In this document: piece by piece, positions 24,401 to 36,147 of the stretch
How positions within the stretch are numbered: the first letter of the stretch is position 1
Layout: every line of letters begins with the position of its first letter
From: Oncorhynchus masou masou
Lineage: Eukaryota > Chordata > Actinopteri > Salmoniformes > Salmonidae
Reading direction: 5' to 3'
NCBI RefSeq assembly: GCF_036934945.1
Contig: NC_088238.1
Coordinates: 19,018,396 to 19,082,395 of the forward strand
Length of the DNA stretch: 64,000 nucleotides
Program-made: the position numbers and the translations under genes
The notes under the pieces: generated by a model
The model's input: only the letters and a program-made list of their open reading frames with translations
What the model was told of the DNA's origin: nothing
Databases searched by the model: none

Positions 24401-25094
24401 GAAAGACAGGGAGAGAAAGAGAAAAGAGGGAGAGAGAAGGGGATAGAGGAGGTAGAGATAAGAACTGGTACCAGGCTGTTATCCCTGTAGTGAGACAGAG
24501 ACAAGGGATATTGATCAAATGAGTGAAAAGTGAAGTGTAGGCCTGGAGAGATGGGGAAATGGAGAGAAACAGCTAGGGAGAGAGGTTGATGCATAGATAG
24601 TGTGTGAGAGAGGGGGACTTAAAGGTAGAGTAATGGAGAGAGGGAGAAAAGGATGCTAATACCCAAGGATTAGTTCCACACGTTCTTGGCATTTGTCTGC
24701 GCGGCGGTGACTGAGCTTGGCGCGGAGCCACAACGAGCATTTGCTGATTAGTTTGGACTTTTCCTGTCATGTTTGGGAAACTTCCTGTGCGTCTCCTCTC
24801 TCCCTTTCTCCCTATGGACCCGTTCCCTAAAGGATGGGAGGATTACCCCCATGAAGAGCTGCTACCCTCCCTCTCTTTCTACCCAAGGAGCTTCACAAGG
24901 CCAACAGAACACACCTGGGGGGAAAGTAGGTTAGCCATGAATCTACCCGCCAAGAGGCACGAACACACAACATCCTTGCAGAGAAGAAGCGGAGTGGGTA
25001 ATCTTTCATCTTTAAGCTTTGAGTCAGAAAAACAGGTCCATGGAAATTATAGTGGGTTGTAGTCGAATGTATACTGTAATATGCTAAAATATGC
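24401..25094. other. No gene recognised
   Basis: GA-rich decay of the array to about 24640, then unassigned sequence. A 97-codon frame at 24769-25062 has no domain evidence. Confidence 0.4.
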
Positions 25095-25420
25095 TCATAA
25101 ATGGGCAATTTTATACAGTGGGATTAGACACTCACCACCCCCTTTCAAAACCACCCCCTTTTGTTGCCTTACAGCCTGCAATGAAAAGGCTTTATTTACA
25201 CACTGTAACCCACAATATCCAAGTTAATCGTTGTTTTTTTAATACTCTGAATATTATTTAAAAATGAAACAGTAAAATACCCTATTTGGATAAGTGAATC
25301 CCCCCTAGAATTGCAGCTGCAAACTTGCTGAGGTATAACCAACCACCTTCCAGATCACAAATCAAGCTAATTGGCTCCCGTCTGTGATCAATTATAGTGA
25401 CTTTTATTAGTTCAGAGTAA
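25095..25420. mobile_element. Possible Tc1-like terminal-repeat remnant
   Basis: TATACAGTGG, then CCCCTTTTGTTGCCTTACAG, CCTGCAATGAAAAGGC and TTCAGAGTAAAAGCAG resemble the terminal region of Tc1-like elements. No transposase motif is readable in the following 700 bp. Weak, decayed and from memory of the family. Confidence 0.35.
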
Positions 25421-26818
25421 AAGCAGTTGTTCATTGAGGATTCCACTGCTTAGTAGTGCAATTCAAAGCCAAGAATCCACTATGGGCAGAAAGATACTTT
25501 GAAAAGATCGTTTCTGGTGTCTGGCCCCAATAGCTGCTACGGTAACATAGTCATATGGTAGGAATTGGGCTAAATCGATTTGACCATTTAGGTGTAAGGA
25601 CGTTGAATTGAGCATGTGTCCCGCCATGTTTGTTCGGCAGCACATTAAACCTGTGACACCAGAACACTGTATTTATCTGCTGTGGAAACATCAAGGCAGT
25701 AGACACAATGTTACCTTTGACAGCGTCTAAATATGTCCAACTCTTGTTATTAGCAGTCATTGTTAAAGTGGCTAAACGGCTGCTGATGGTGCACTGCATT
25801 CCTCTACCCCAGAACTAGCAAGGACAATGTCATATAAACACAACATTTTAAGAAAAACCACGACCAGACAATTGCATGGAACTACAGAAAGGGTCAAGAG
25901 AGGTGGCATGGCAACTGCATAAGAACAAGCTGCCACGATCACAAGCAACAGTCTGTGTCAAGTGACCAGAATGAGCAAAGTGTCCGACCTTGCTACATAA
26001 ACAGGGCTTTTTGACCAACAAACTGAAACTCAATTAACTTCCCTTTGGATAGATTCTTGCCCAAGCAAACACTGCGACTCTGCTAGATTGGCTGGTCGAG
26101 AAGCAATCTTCTGCCCAGAAGTCCCATTTGCTTGGACAGCAAACATGTGACTCAGGGGTGGGCACCATACCACCATAACTCTCAAAGGTGGCAGTCCGAG
26201 CACTCTGCCACGGCAAACCCGTTCACCCAGGTCACCATGGTTACGGAACCAGAGATCAGGCTCGGTGTTCAGAAAGTTGTTTACGTTTGGTTTGGTGTTG
26301 GTGGAAAAGGGCGGGTCGTTGTTTTTCCTTTTAATCCTCAGGGTCGTGAAGTATGCTGCATTACACTTTTTAGTTTCTTAATTGTTTTCTCTCTCTCCTC
26401 CTTTCTGAGAATGAGAATATTTTCAATCCAAATAACTAATCGCTTTTTCGACTTTGACTCTACCTCTGAACTGTGTGGGTAAGGGGTCCTTTTCACAACA
26501 CATCCCATACCTATGGAAACATTAGATATGTTACTTTGCACTGTATATTTTTGATAACCATAGAATAATTCTAAGAGTAAATTCTCATACTTTCTGTTGC
26601 GCAGGAGTTGCGTGGCGCATGGCTAGGGTACTCGTTTAAAACTACGAGGCTGCTCAAGCGATCTCCCACTCTGTAACATGAAGTGTCTGCCCGTCGGGCA
26701 ACCAGTCTCATAAAACATGGAACAAGATGCAATTAACCCATTAAGGGCTTTAGGCTGCATGGACATGTGCCACCTGTATCCAGGAGGCACTACTCCTCAT
26801 CACTCATTTATGATCAGG

Positions 26819-26869
<51 letters not shown>

Positions 26870-26906
26870 CTCCAACTTGCTTTCTTTCTCAATCCCTCTC
26901 TATATC

Positions 26907-26941
<35 letters not shown>

Positions 26942-27895
26942 GGCCTTCACAGCCAAAGCGCTTTGAAGCTGGTCGTCGAGGGCCTGGTGCTTTTAGAAGT
27001 GTGTTTATGTAACCATGGTGACACCTCCTCTTCCCCCCCTCTCTCTCTGAGGATGTAATATTCCTAAATGAGGGACAGATTCCTTTCAAAGAGATCGTAG
27101 GATGGTGGCTCACCGGCCCCGGTTGGGAATAAATGTGTTTGGATGTGCAGTTGGGCCTGAAGCCCTATAGCTGTCATCAGTATTGGGATGGATCTGATCT
27201 GGTCACCTGAGAGCCTGGTGTAATATTGACTAATCACTCAGTATGTTTTGATGAAACCAACTAAGGAATTGTTCAAACTGATGCATGATAAACAAAATCT
27301 GCAATCAGAAGGACTTTTGAGTAAATGTTTTCATCTCTTTCCAATGAGCTTGTTCTCATTTGACGTGTTGCAGCTTCATAAGAATTCCAGATGTCATGAC
27401 AACCAGAGATACAAGCCTACAGTAAACCGCTCAGAAAAATGAAACATGAAAGACAGTAAATACACACTCATTTCTGAGAAAGCTTGTGGGGTTTTAGAGA
27501 AGTCACTGCATCTCAAGCTGAGTACACAATGTCTAGGCAATGGGCATTTAACATCTGAATCCATTTGTTTGCTACTATTATTGTCCCAAATTGGTATTCT
27601 GGGTAAAAAGACTAGAATCACTTCTTCACTGGCTAAATGTGACACACCACTAAACCATACAAAGGCACTAAAGCGCTTTCCACCAGAGGGTGGGACTGAA
27701 TACACATACACATACAAACACATAAACACATGCCTAGCGATGAATAAAACATACACACACTCACAGATGCCTGTCCGCAACAAGTCAAACATACACACAA
27801 ACATACATGCACACAGACCGTGCAGAATATTCACAGTCTGTAGCATGATGACATCACCTCTGCTCAAGTTTTTACCATACCACGGGTTGTTAGAG
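25421..27895. other. No gene; CT microsatellites at 26823-26867 and 26909-26939
   Basis: Apart from the two (CT)n tracts and a CA-rich stretch (27700-27820), no element or exon can be supported. The longest frames (116-213 codons) lack domains and flanking splice logic. Confidence 0.45.
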
Positions 27896-27966
27896 AAAGA
27901 GAGAGAGAAAGGGAGAGAGAGAGTTCTAAACAATAGAAAGAGAGAGAGAGAGAAAGGGAGAGAGTG
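27896..27966. repeat. GA-rich repeat with GTTCTAAACA motif
   Basis: GAGAGAGAAAGGGAGAGAG followed by AGTTCTAAACAATAGAAAG. The same GA-plus-TTCTAAACA block recurs at 30925-31035 and at 31505-31527, on the far side of the LTR and LINE insertions. Confidence 0.85.
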
Positions 27967-28362
27967 TCACGTTCATCATAACGATCGGACCAAGGTGCAG
28001 CGTGGTATGCGTACATTCTTCTTTATTATAAGAATGAACACTGAACAAACTAACAAAATGACAAAACTAACCGTGAAGCTAATATGAGTAGTGCAGACAG
28101 GCAACTAAACATAGAATAACAACCCACAAACACAAAAGGGAAAATGGCCACCTAAATATAATCCCCAATCAGATACAACGATAAACAGCTGCCTCTGATT
28201 GGGAACCATATCAGGCCACCATAGACATAGGTACATAGACCTACAAAACCTCTCGACATATAAAAACCCTAGACAATACAAAAACTAGCATACCCACCCT
28301 TGTCACACCCTGACCTAACCAAAATATAAAGAAAACAGAGATATTAAAGGTCAGAGCGTGAC
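27967..28362 (-). mobile_element. LTR, reversed, about 396 bp
   Basis: On the minus strand it starts TGTCACGCTCTGACC and ends GATGAACGTGACA, so TGTCAC and GTGACA are its edges. It contains GGTTCCCAATCAGAGGCAGC, shared with the LTRs at 656 and 2466, and an AATAAA-type signal before the CACGCTGCACCTTGGTCC end block. Confidence 0.8.
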
Positions 28363-28455
28363 AGTAAAACCGGACCGTGGATCATCGCCGAAGACCCCGG
28401 ACTGTGGCCCATCGCCGGAGGTTCCGGACTGGGGACTGTGGCCGGAAGCTCTGGA
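28363..28455 (-). mobile_element. LTR-element internal fragment
   Basis: CGGACCGTGGATCATCGCCG and GGACTGTGGCCCATCGCCGG: short GGACTG(T/G)GG units typical of the internal region of this salmonid LTR group. It lies where internal sequence would adjoin a 3' LTR, and is cut by the LINE tail at about 28456. Confidence 0.6.
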
Positions 28456-30805
28456 CAATTGTATTGGTCATATACACATGGTTAGCAGATATTAATGCGA
28501 GTGTAGGGAAATGCTTGTGCTACTAGTTACGACCATGCAGTAATATCTAATAAGTAATCTAACAATTTCACAACAACTACCTTATACACACAAGTGTAAA
28601 GGAATGAATAAGAATATGTACATATACATATATGGAATAGCGATGGCCGAACGGCAAAGGCAAAATGCAGTAATGTAGGGGATGTAAACATTATATAAAG
28701 TGGCATTGTTTAAAGTCACTAGTGATACATTTATTACATCCAATTTTTATTATTATGTGGCCAGAGATTTGAGTCGGTATGTTGGCAGCAGCCCCTCAAT
28801 GTTAGTGATGGCTGTTTAACAGTCTGTTGGCCTTGAGATAGAAGCTGTTTTTCAGTCTCTCGGTTCCTGCTTTGCTGCACCTGTACTGATCTCGCCTTCT
28901 GGATGATAGCGGGGTGAACAGGTAGTGGCTCGAGTGGTTGTTGTCCTTGATGATCTTTTTGGCCTTCCTGTGACATCGGGTGGTGTAGGTGTCCTGGAGG
29001 GCAGGTAGTTTGCCCCCGGTGATGTGTTGTGCAGACCTCACTACCTTCTGGAGAGCCTTACGGTTGTGGGCGGAGCAGTTGCCGTACCAGTCGGTGATAC
29101 AGCCCGACAGGATGCTCTCGATTGTGCATCTGTAAAGGTTTGTGAGTGCTTTTGGTGATAAGCCAAATTTCTTCAGCCCCCTGAGGTTGAAGAGTCGCTG
29201 TTGCGCCTTCCTCACCATGCTGTCTGTGTGGGTGGACCATTTCAGATTGTCCGTGTTGTATACGCCAAGGAACTTAAACCTTTCCATCTTCTCCACTACT
29301 GTCCCATTGATGTGGATAGGGGGGTGCTCCCTCTGCTGTTTCCTGAAGTCCACTATCATTTCCTTTGTTTTGTTGACGTTGAGTGTGAGGTTATTTTCCT
29401 GACACCACACTCCGAGGGCCCTAACCTCCTCCCTGTAGGCCGTCTCGTCGTTGTTGGTAATCAAGTCTACCACTGTAGTGTCGTCTGCAAACTTGATGAT
29501 TGAGTTGGAGGCCACGCAGTCATGGGTGAACAGGGAGTACAGGAGAGGGCCGAGAACGCGCCCCAGTGTTGAGGATCAGCAGGGTTAAGATGTTGTTATC
29601 TACCCTACCACCTGGGGGCGGCCCGTCAGAAAGTCCAGGACCCAGTTGCACAGGGTGGGGTCGAGAACCAGGGTTTTGAGCTTGATGACGAGTTTGGAGG
29701 GTACTATGGTGTTAAATGCTGAGCTGTAGTCGATGAACAGCATTCTTACATAGGTATTCCTCTTGTCCAGATGGGTTAGGGCAGTGTGCAGTGTGGTTGC
29801 GTCGTCTGTGGACCTATTGGGGCGGTAAGCAAATTGGAGTGGGTCTAAGGTGTCAGATAGGGTGGAGGTGATATGATCCTTGACTAGTCTCTCAAAGCAC
29901 TTCATGATGACAGAAGTGAGTGCTATGGGGCGATAGTCATTTAGCTCAGTTACCTTAGCTTTCTTAGGAACAGGAACAATGGTGGCCCTCTTGAAGCATG
30001 TGGGAACAGCAGACTGGGATAAGGATTGATTGAATATGTCCGTAAACACACCAGCCAGCTGGTCTGCGCATGCTCTGAGGGCGCGGCTGGGGATGCCATC
30101 TGGGCCTGCAGCCTTGCGAGGGTTAACACGTTTAAATGTTTTACTCACATTGGCTGCGGTGAAGGAGAGCCCACAGGTTTTGGTAGCGGGCCATGTCAGT
30201 GGCACTGTATTGTCCTCAAAGTGAGTTTAGTTTGTCTGGGAGCAAGACATCGGGGTCCGCGATGGGGCTGGTTTTCCTTTTGTAGTCCGTGATTGACTGT
30301 AGAACCTGCCACATACTTCTCATGTCTGAGCCGTTGAATTGCAACTCTACTTTGTCTCTATACTGACGCTTAGCTTGTTTGATTGCTTTGCGGAGGGAAT
30401 AGCTACACTGTTTGTATTCAGTCATGTTTCCAATCGCCTTGCCCTGATTAAAAGCAGTGGTTCGCGCTTTCAGTTTTGCACGAATGCTGCCATCAATCCA
30501 CGGTTTCTGGTTGGGGAAGGTTGTAATAGTTGCCGTGGGTACAACAGCACAGATGCACTTGCTAATAAACTCGCTCACCGAATCAGTGTATACATCAATG
30601 TTGTTGTTCGACGCTATCCGGAACATATCCCAGTTCACGTGATCGAAGCAATCTTGAAGCTTGGAATCAGATTGGTCGGATCAGCATTGATCAGACCTGA
30701 GTATGGGTGTTTCCTGTTTTAGTTTCTGTCTATAGACTGGGAGCAACAAAATGGAGTTGTGGTCAGATTTGCCGAAAGGAGGGCAAGAGAGGGCTTTGTA
30801 TGCAT
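28456..30805 (-). mobile_element. Rex1/L2-like LINE (second subfamily), 5' truncated, reversed
   Basis: Reads leftwards. 5' truncation is near 30805, inside the endonuclease region (minus-strand CCTTTCGGCAAATCTGACCA). Then come the endonuclease-to-reverse-transcriptase linker (30216-30638), the reverse transcriptase (28802-30205) and a 3' UTR ending near CAATTGTATTGGTCATATAC (28455-28474). The 3' UTR matches that of the 54086-55969 copy and differs from the 18970-21625 copy, so two subfamilies are present. Confidence 0.82.
28802..30638 (-). pseudogene. LINE polyprotein (linker plus reverse transcriptase), frameshifted
   Basis: Three minus-strand segments in order. 30638-30216: a basic region with KPWIDGSIRAKLKARTTAFN and ITDYKRKTSPIADPDVLLPD. 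30205-29600: AAGPDGIPSRALRACADQ, LNDYRPIALTSVIMKCFERL, DPLQFAYRPNRSTDD and motif A LFIDYSSAFN. 29515-28802: SIIKFADDTTVV (intact catalytic FADD), RFKFLGVYNTDNLKWSTHTD, then the C-terminal end HYLFTPLSSRRRDQYR. Between the last two, the APQG block is damaged by a small deletion near 29560-29570 (minus strand CTGGGGCGCGTTCTCGG). The copy is inactive but less decayed than the one at 19-21 kb. Confidence 0.82.
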
Positions 30806-30809
30806 CACT

Positions 30810-30922
30810 GTGTAGACCTAGGTACTGTGCACTGAAATTAGGTCACAGTCAGGCAACGATTCAACATGCCAGCCCACTGGCATTTGACATGACCTTTTAA
30901 ATGTGTTTACATGAGTTTACGA
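30810..30922 (-). repeat. Inverted copy of part of the downstream duplication
   Basis: GTACTGTGCACTGAAATTAG, GGTCACAGTCAGGCAAC and CATTTGACATGACCTTTTAA are the reverse complement of 31360-31446 and 31870-31958, apart from about a dozen extra bases near 30870-30885. It directly abuts the truncated 5' end of the reversed LINE. Confidence 0.85.
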
Positions 30923-31020
30923 GAGAGGGAGAAAGGGAGAGGGAGAAAGGGAGAGAGAGAGTTCTAAACAAAAGAGAGAGAGAGAGGGAGAAAGGGAGAG
31001 AGAGAAAGGGAGAGAGAGAG
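30923..31020. repeat. GA-rich repeat with GTTCTAAACA motif
   Basis: GAGAGGGAGAAAGGGAGAG units with TTCTAAACA at 30962-30970. Continuous with the first unit of the 488-bp duplication. Confidence 0.85.
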
Positions 31021-31466
31021 TTCTAAACAGTAGAAAGAGAGGTATGCTCTTCCACTGTTTCCTTATTGAGAAAGTTTAGACCTGCCACTTGTAGAGGCTC
31101 AAACAAAGAGAAGAGCTTTGAGGTGGTTACCATAGCACAGAGTCACCTCCCCAGTGGCAGGCCGAGGTATCACCCAGTGCAAAATGCTTCGGGGCACACA
31201 GACTGACAGCTGGTGAGCTTTTAAAAGGCTCTCATGCACAACTCTCCACCTAGAAGCCTATGGGCTCAGATGATTTACCTTTGATTAAATTAATGACAAT
31301 GCATTCACTGTGTCCATTCCCTGGGGAACCCTACAGAGCAACCACACACACACACACATACGTAAATGCACTTAAAAGATCATGTCAAATTGTGAATTGT
31401 TGCCTGACTATGACCTAATTTCAGTGCACAGTGCCTAGGCCTACACAGCCCATGACATGCCTACTG

Positions 31467-31506
<40 letters not shown>

Positions 31507-31811
31507 AGTTCTAAACAGTAGAAAGAGAGTATGCTCTTCCACTGTTTCCTTATTGAGAAAGTTTAGACCTGCCACTTGTAGAAGCTCAAACAAAGAGAAG
31601 AGCTTTGAGGTGGTTACCATACACAGAGTCACCTCCCCAGTGTATCACCCAGTGCAAAATGCTTGCACACAGACTGACAGCTGGTGAGCTTTTAAAAGGC
31701 TCTCATGCACAACTCTCCACCTAGAAGCCTATGGGCTCAGATGATTTACCTTTGATTAAATTAATGACAATGCATTCACTGTGTCCATTCCCTGGGAACC
31801 CTACAGAGCAA

Positions 31812-31873
<62 letters not shown>

Positions 31874-31978
31874 GTAAATGCACTTAAAAGATCATGTCAA
31901 ATTGTGAATTGTTGCCTGACTATGACCTAATTTCAGTGCACAGTGCCTAGGCCTACACAGCCCATGACATGCCTACTG

Positions 31979-31995
<17 letters not shown>
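31021..31995. repeat. 488-bp tandem duplication
   Basis: Copy 1 begins TTCTAAACAGTAGAAAGAGA at 31021; copy 2 begins with the same bases at 31509. They share TGCTCTTCCACTGTTTCC, CAAACAAAGAGAAGAGC, CATGCACAACTCTCCACC and GACAATGCATTCACTG. Copy 2 lost about 10 bp (GCAGGCCGAG) near 31640 and gained a much longer CA tract (31812-31871 against 31342-31359). Each copy ends in a GT tract (31471-31504; 31981-32059). Confidence 0.95.
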
Positions 31996-32059
<64 letters not shown>

Positions 32060-32445
32060 CAGGGTGTGTGTGTGTGTATAGGAACGCGCTAACCTCGAGG
32101 ATTGCTTGTGTAACATTTGTCTCTGGCGGTAGTCCAATTTTTCTGACCTGGGGGGGAAGTACTAGTCCCTCTGTCTGTCTCTGTTGAGTAATGCAGGTCT
32201 TTGTGCCAGTTCAATGGTATACAGTCTGTTGACTGACTGACTGTATCTGTGTATAATAATCCTGGGCAGGAGAGTTTCATCGTCGTTGGTTGTGCAGTTC
32301 TCATTTTTAGGGCCCTGTTCAGTGGTCTATCAAACCAAGTCCAAAAATGCTATATAGGTAACCTAAAAGTTCTAACTCACATACTCCACACATGAAAAAT
32401 GAAAGGACAATTGCATGTTGATTCCAATATGATTTCTAATGCATA
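32060..32445. other. No gene recognised
   Basis: Short unique segment. No feature seen beyond the end of the GT tract. Confidence 0.4.
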
Positions 32446-32559
32446 CAGTGCTTAATTTGTCAATTGGGAGGTTTCGGAACAAAAAGTGACCTGCGGGGCT
32501 CTGAGGTCCTGAAACGCATTTAAAATAAATCACCTATGTAATAAAGCTTTGCATGCACA

Positions 32560-32900
32560 TTATGGCTTTTGCATAGAGCAGTAGAGTAGAGGCACTTACA
32601 GAAGATACTTTTGCATATAGCAGTAGAGTAGAGGCACTTACAGAAGATGCTTTTGCATAGAGCAGTAGAGTAGAGGCACTTACAGAAGATGCTTTTGCAT
32701 AGAGCAGTAGAGTAGAGGCACTTACAGAAGATGCTTTTGCATAGAGCAGTAGAGTAGAGGCACTTACAGAAGATGCTTTTGCATAGAGCAGTAGAGTAGA
32801 GGCACTTACAGAAGATGCTTTTGCATAGAGCAGTAGAGTAGAGGCACTTACAGAAGATGCTTTTGCATAGAGCAGTAGAGTAGAGGCACTTACAGAAGAT
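32560..32900. repeat. 42-bp minisatellite, 8 copies
   Basis: Unit GCTTTTGCATAGAGCAGTAG plus AGTAGAGGCACTTACAGAAGAT, 42 bp = 14 codons, which gives the minus-strand SIFCKCLYSTALCK repeat. Only the first full unit differs (ACTTTTGCATATAGC). Confidence 0.96.
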
Positions 32901-33630
32901 ACACACGTTTAAGTTTAGGGTCCAGGAAAAATGTTGCCTTTTATAAACGCATTTCATGCGATTCTACATCATTTTAGAGACTTCAGCAAATCTTTTTTAA
33001 TACCTCACAAATTACAAATCTGAGAACTTGAATCCATCAATAGCCTCGACCGAGGTGTGTGGAGACACATACTGTACAGAATGAGGAGGACATTATTCTC
33101 CTGAAAAAGCTTTTCGGTTTCACTTACTCACCCAATGATGTGCAGCTCACTCACTGGCGATGGCCGATGCGCTCATGCCTAAACCCGACCTCTCTCTTGT
33201 TTAACTGTGTAAAACAATCATGTTTGCTCAATAGGCCTATTTGAAAGTTGATCACATATTGGTAGTTACAGACAGATTACTCTTCTTTTCAGCAGAATCC
33301 ATTGCCTTCAAGTCTGTGTTTTCGTGCGATGTTTGGCTATTTGAAATATATTGTGAAAGGCCTGTTTTGGCGGAATGCTGTTCACTGACAGATTTGCCGC
33401 ACGTTCCAGACTTTAGGCAATAACTTGTGATTGGGCTACCCACAATCCACAGCTAGCCTATTTACAAAAAAAGCTATTGATCCTCCATGGCGAAACCATA
33501 GACCTACTCCTGGTGTAGTATTCTGAATTATTTCATGTTTTTCTGAACAGACAGCAGTAATTCTATAACTTTGGCAAACATATTTACATTTATCAGGGAT
33601 GCTGCAGCACCTCCAGCACCCTTCCCACAG
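32901..33630. other. No gene recognised
   Basis: Unassigned sequence between a minisatellite and a MITE. Small frames here have no domain support. Confidence 0.4.
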
Positions 33631-34091
33631 GTACGCTGAGAAAAAAAGAGATCCCATTTTGGGTCCAGGTTGAACCCTCTTTGGTTCCAGGTAGAATTAC
33701 ATGGGGTTCAATGTTGAACCCAATGTAGAAAGGGTTATACCTTGAACCAAAAGGGGCCGAAGAACCCTTCCTATGGGGACAGCCGAAGAACCCTTCCTAT
33801 GGGGACAGCTGAAGAACCCTTCCTATGGGGACAGCCGAAGCCCAAGAACCCTTCCTATGGGGACAGCCGAAGAACCCTTCCTATGGGGACAGCCGAAGAA
33901 CCCTTCCTATGGGGACAGCCGAAGAACCCTTCCTATGGGGACAGCTGAAGAACCCTTCCTATGGGGACAGCAGAAGAACCCTTCCTATGGGGACAGCTGA
34001 AGAACCCTTCCTATGGGGACAGCAGAAGAACCCTTCCTATGGGGACAGCCAAAAAATAATTCTAGATAGCACCTATTTTTCTAAGAGTGTA
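33631..34091. mobile_element. GGTTC-rich palindromic MITE with expanded interior
   Basis: Ends GTACGCTGAGAAAAAAA and TTTTTCTAAGAGTGTA. Internal GGTTGAACC, GGTTCCAGGTAGAA and GATAGCACCTATTTTTC blocks match the copy at 43247-43505. The right half contains the 26-bp array. No coding capacity. Confidence 0.75.
33758..34050. repeat. 26-bp minisatellite inside the MITE, 11 copies
   Basis: Unit GAAGAACCCTTCCTATGGGG plus ACAGCC. One unit carries a 7-bp insertion at about 33838-33845. The single-copy counterpart in the 43247 element is GGTTCTTCTATGGGGACAGC. Confidence 0.95.
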
Positions 34092-35368
34092 TGATTCTAA
34101 AGGAAATAACTGACGTGCAACCCGGGTCGGCCCAATTCTTAGAATATCAGGCAAGTATTCACATGACGTTTTTTACGGGGCAGGAGAATTACAGAGAAGG
34201 GAACTTTCATTCACTAGGATTGATTTTATTCAAATTTTTACATTGCAAACAGTGAAAAGAAAAATCATGCCAAGAGAGGTACTTAGGTACTGATCCTGGT
34301 AAAACTAATTAAGCACTGCATACACAGGTAGAATGGTATTTGGATGTTTATAATGGAAACGTGGTCCTCATTGGTTTGGCTTGAATATGGCCTGTAGCAT
34401 TTCTGGATCATTTGAGGCTAGGCTAACTGTTTGAAGGAACACCAAAGGTAATGGAGCACTATTAAACCCCCAGCCATATCAATACTACTGGGTGGTGTGG
34501 GAGGCGGGACAGTTACGCCAGCTCTCTGATTGAATGCGGTTATGACATTCTGGCTGAGAGGCTTATGCAAACACACACACACTCAGATTGTGTATCCAGG
34601 TACTGCATATAAATAGTGAAGTGTGTGTGTGCCCGTGTGTGCCCGATGCAGTTCTATAGAATGGTCATACATTACCTGTAAATGTTTTGTGGTTTTCCAG
34701 TCCTTTACGCCCACGATGCACCTAGCTAAACAACTCCAGTAATCCCATATTCATTGTCTATATTTGTCATTTTCTCCCATCTGTTTGTTTTTGAGTCTTG
34801 GTTAATGTTCTCCATTGCTGCATCAGCGCCCACACTCATTTGATAATTCCACCATTTGTAGAGAGTTATGGATTTGCCAGACGGTCTGTCTCATTACTGA
34901 GTGTGTGCAGACAGCCGGAAAAACACACACGCACACACTTACATACACTTACACACACTTAGGGCCAACAGAGGAGGAGGTCTGAGCCATAGGGACAGGA
35001 TGTTCTGGCCGTGTCCCTATTAATGCTGCTTTAATGAAGTGTCTTTAAGGAGAGGCACAGAGGCGAATGAAACACACAGGAGCGTGCGCGCATGGACACA
35101 GACAAAAGAGGGGGATGTTGATTTGATCCCAGCCCCCCTCCCCCCGCTCATTTCATTAACCGTCATTTAGTCCACAGAGGATAAGTATGTCAGCTTTAAG
35201 TCATCAACAGTGAACACAACAACAAACAGACAGAACATTTAACAGTAGTGACCTTTGACTTGGACAGACTGCGGGAAGCGTTTAGGAAGACTGAAGAGCT
35301 TTTAGTGTCTGTTGAGCTTAGCATCAGATCATGTAGTTCTGAGTAGCAAGTCAGTGATGAGGAACAGC

Positions 35369-35399
<31 letters not shown>

Positions 35400-36147
35400 A
35401 CCCATGACAACCATCAACTGTGGACCAGATGAGTTGCGGAGGCTTTCTTCATACCTCACTGACGATGATCCATGTCATTCCTGTTCCCCCCTCTTTTTGT
35501 TAGTCCCCATCTGTTTAGCATATGCAAATTAAGCCTTAATGAGCCTTACGGTTAATGAATGAAGTAAATAACAGTAACTATTTAATATTCAAATGTATGA
35601 TTTTACCACCTTTTGGTCTCCTTTTGTAAGATGTGATTTTGAGGCAACTTCAAATTAGCCAAAGTTGTTATTGCAGTATTCCTCCCACATCATGTACTCC
35701 AGTTCCAACCGTTGTAAACAAATGCTTCCATTTTTACTGAGAATCAATCCCTAAGGAATATAATGTTCTGTTCTGTCAGGAGAAAGACTCAGGAGTAAAT
35801 AAATTCAGGAGTCATTCACCCCAGCTAGCGATGGTACAGTCAACTCAGGTTCTAGAATCCTCCAGTAGAATGATGGGTTTGATAGGATGACATGGAATAC
35901 ATGGAGCTATGCACTGGGGCCCTTCAGAGGCAGCCTCTTGTAAAGTCATGTCTGAGTGGCTGGTAAAATGGAAGACACACATGTCTCTAAATGTCACTTT
36001 TTGTCTCCTAGACACAAATAGAGCCCAATGCCAGGCAGTTACGTCAAAGCCCCTTTCTTACGTGAAACATAGTGCTTCCCTATTCTGGAACCTGGCATTC
36101 ATTATTCATTCACTTGACAAACATTTGTCTCTTAGGGCATTCTAGTA
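34092..36147. other. No gene; possible conserved non-coding patch at 35515-35570
   Basis: No exon or transposon was recognised. A (GT)n tract lies at 35371-35398. AT-rich homeodomain-like sites, including the POU octamer ATGCAAAT (35522-35529) and repeated TTAATGA, cluster at 35515-35560. This is suggestive only. Confidence 0.4.

Larger units (their letters stand above)
32446..34318. mobile_element. Possible element bounded by 12-bp inverted repeats
   Basis: CAGTGCTTAATT at 32446-32457 is matched by its complement AATTAAGCACTG at 34307-34318. CAGTG ends are common in hAT elements. The 8-bp flanks do not match, no transposase is readable, and the interior holds two other repeats. Chance pairing or a decayed element are both possible. 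Confidence 0.3.

Noticed and set aside
25471..26482. Transposase between the two possible Tc1-like pieces
   Set aside because: No D-D-E motif, GRPR or helix-turn-helix could be read in any frame, so only a weak terminal-repeat call was kept.
28363..28455. Possible host GC-rich exon (Arg/Gly/Pro)
   Set aside because: Matches the GGACTG-type internal region of a known LTR repeat group and is joined to its LTR.
32520..32957. Cysteine-rich SIFCKCLYSTALCK repeat protein on the minus strand, zinc-finger-like at first sight
   Set aside because: Cys spacing repeats exactly with a 42-bp DNA unit and has no histidine partners; flanks show no coding signal.
32446..34318. Autonomous hAT element bounded by CAGTGCTTAATT
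   Set aside because: No transposase and no matching 8-bp flanks; kept only as a low-confidence candidate.
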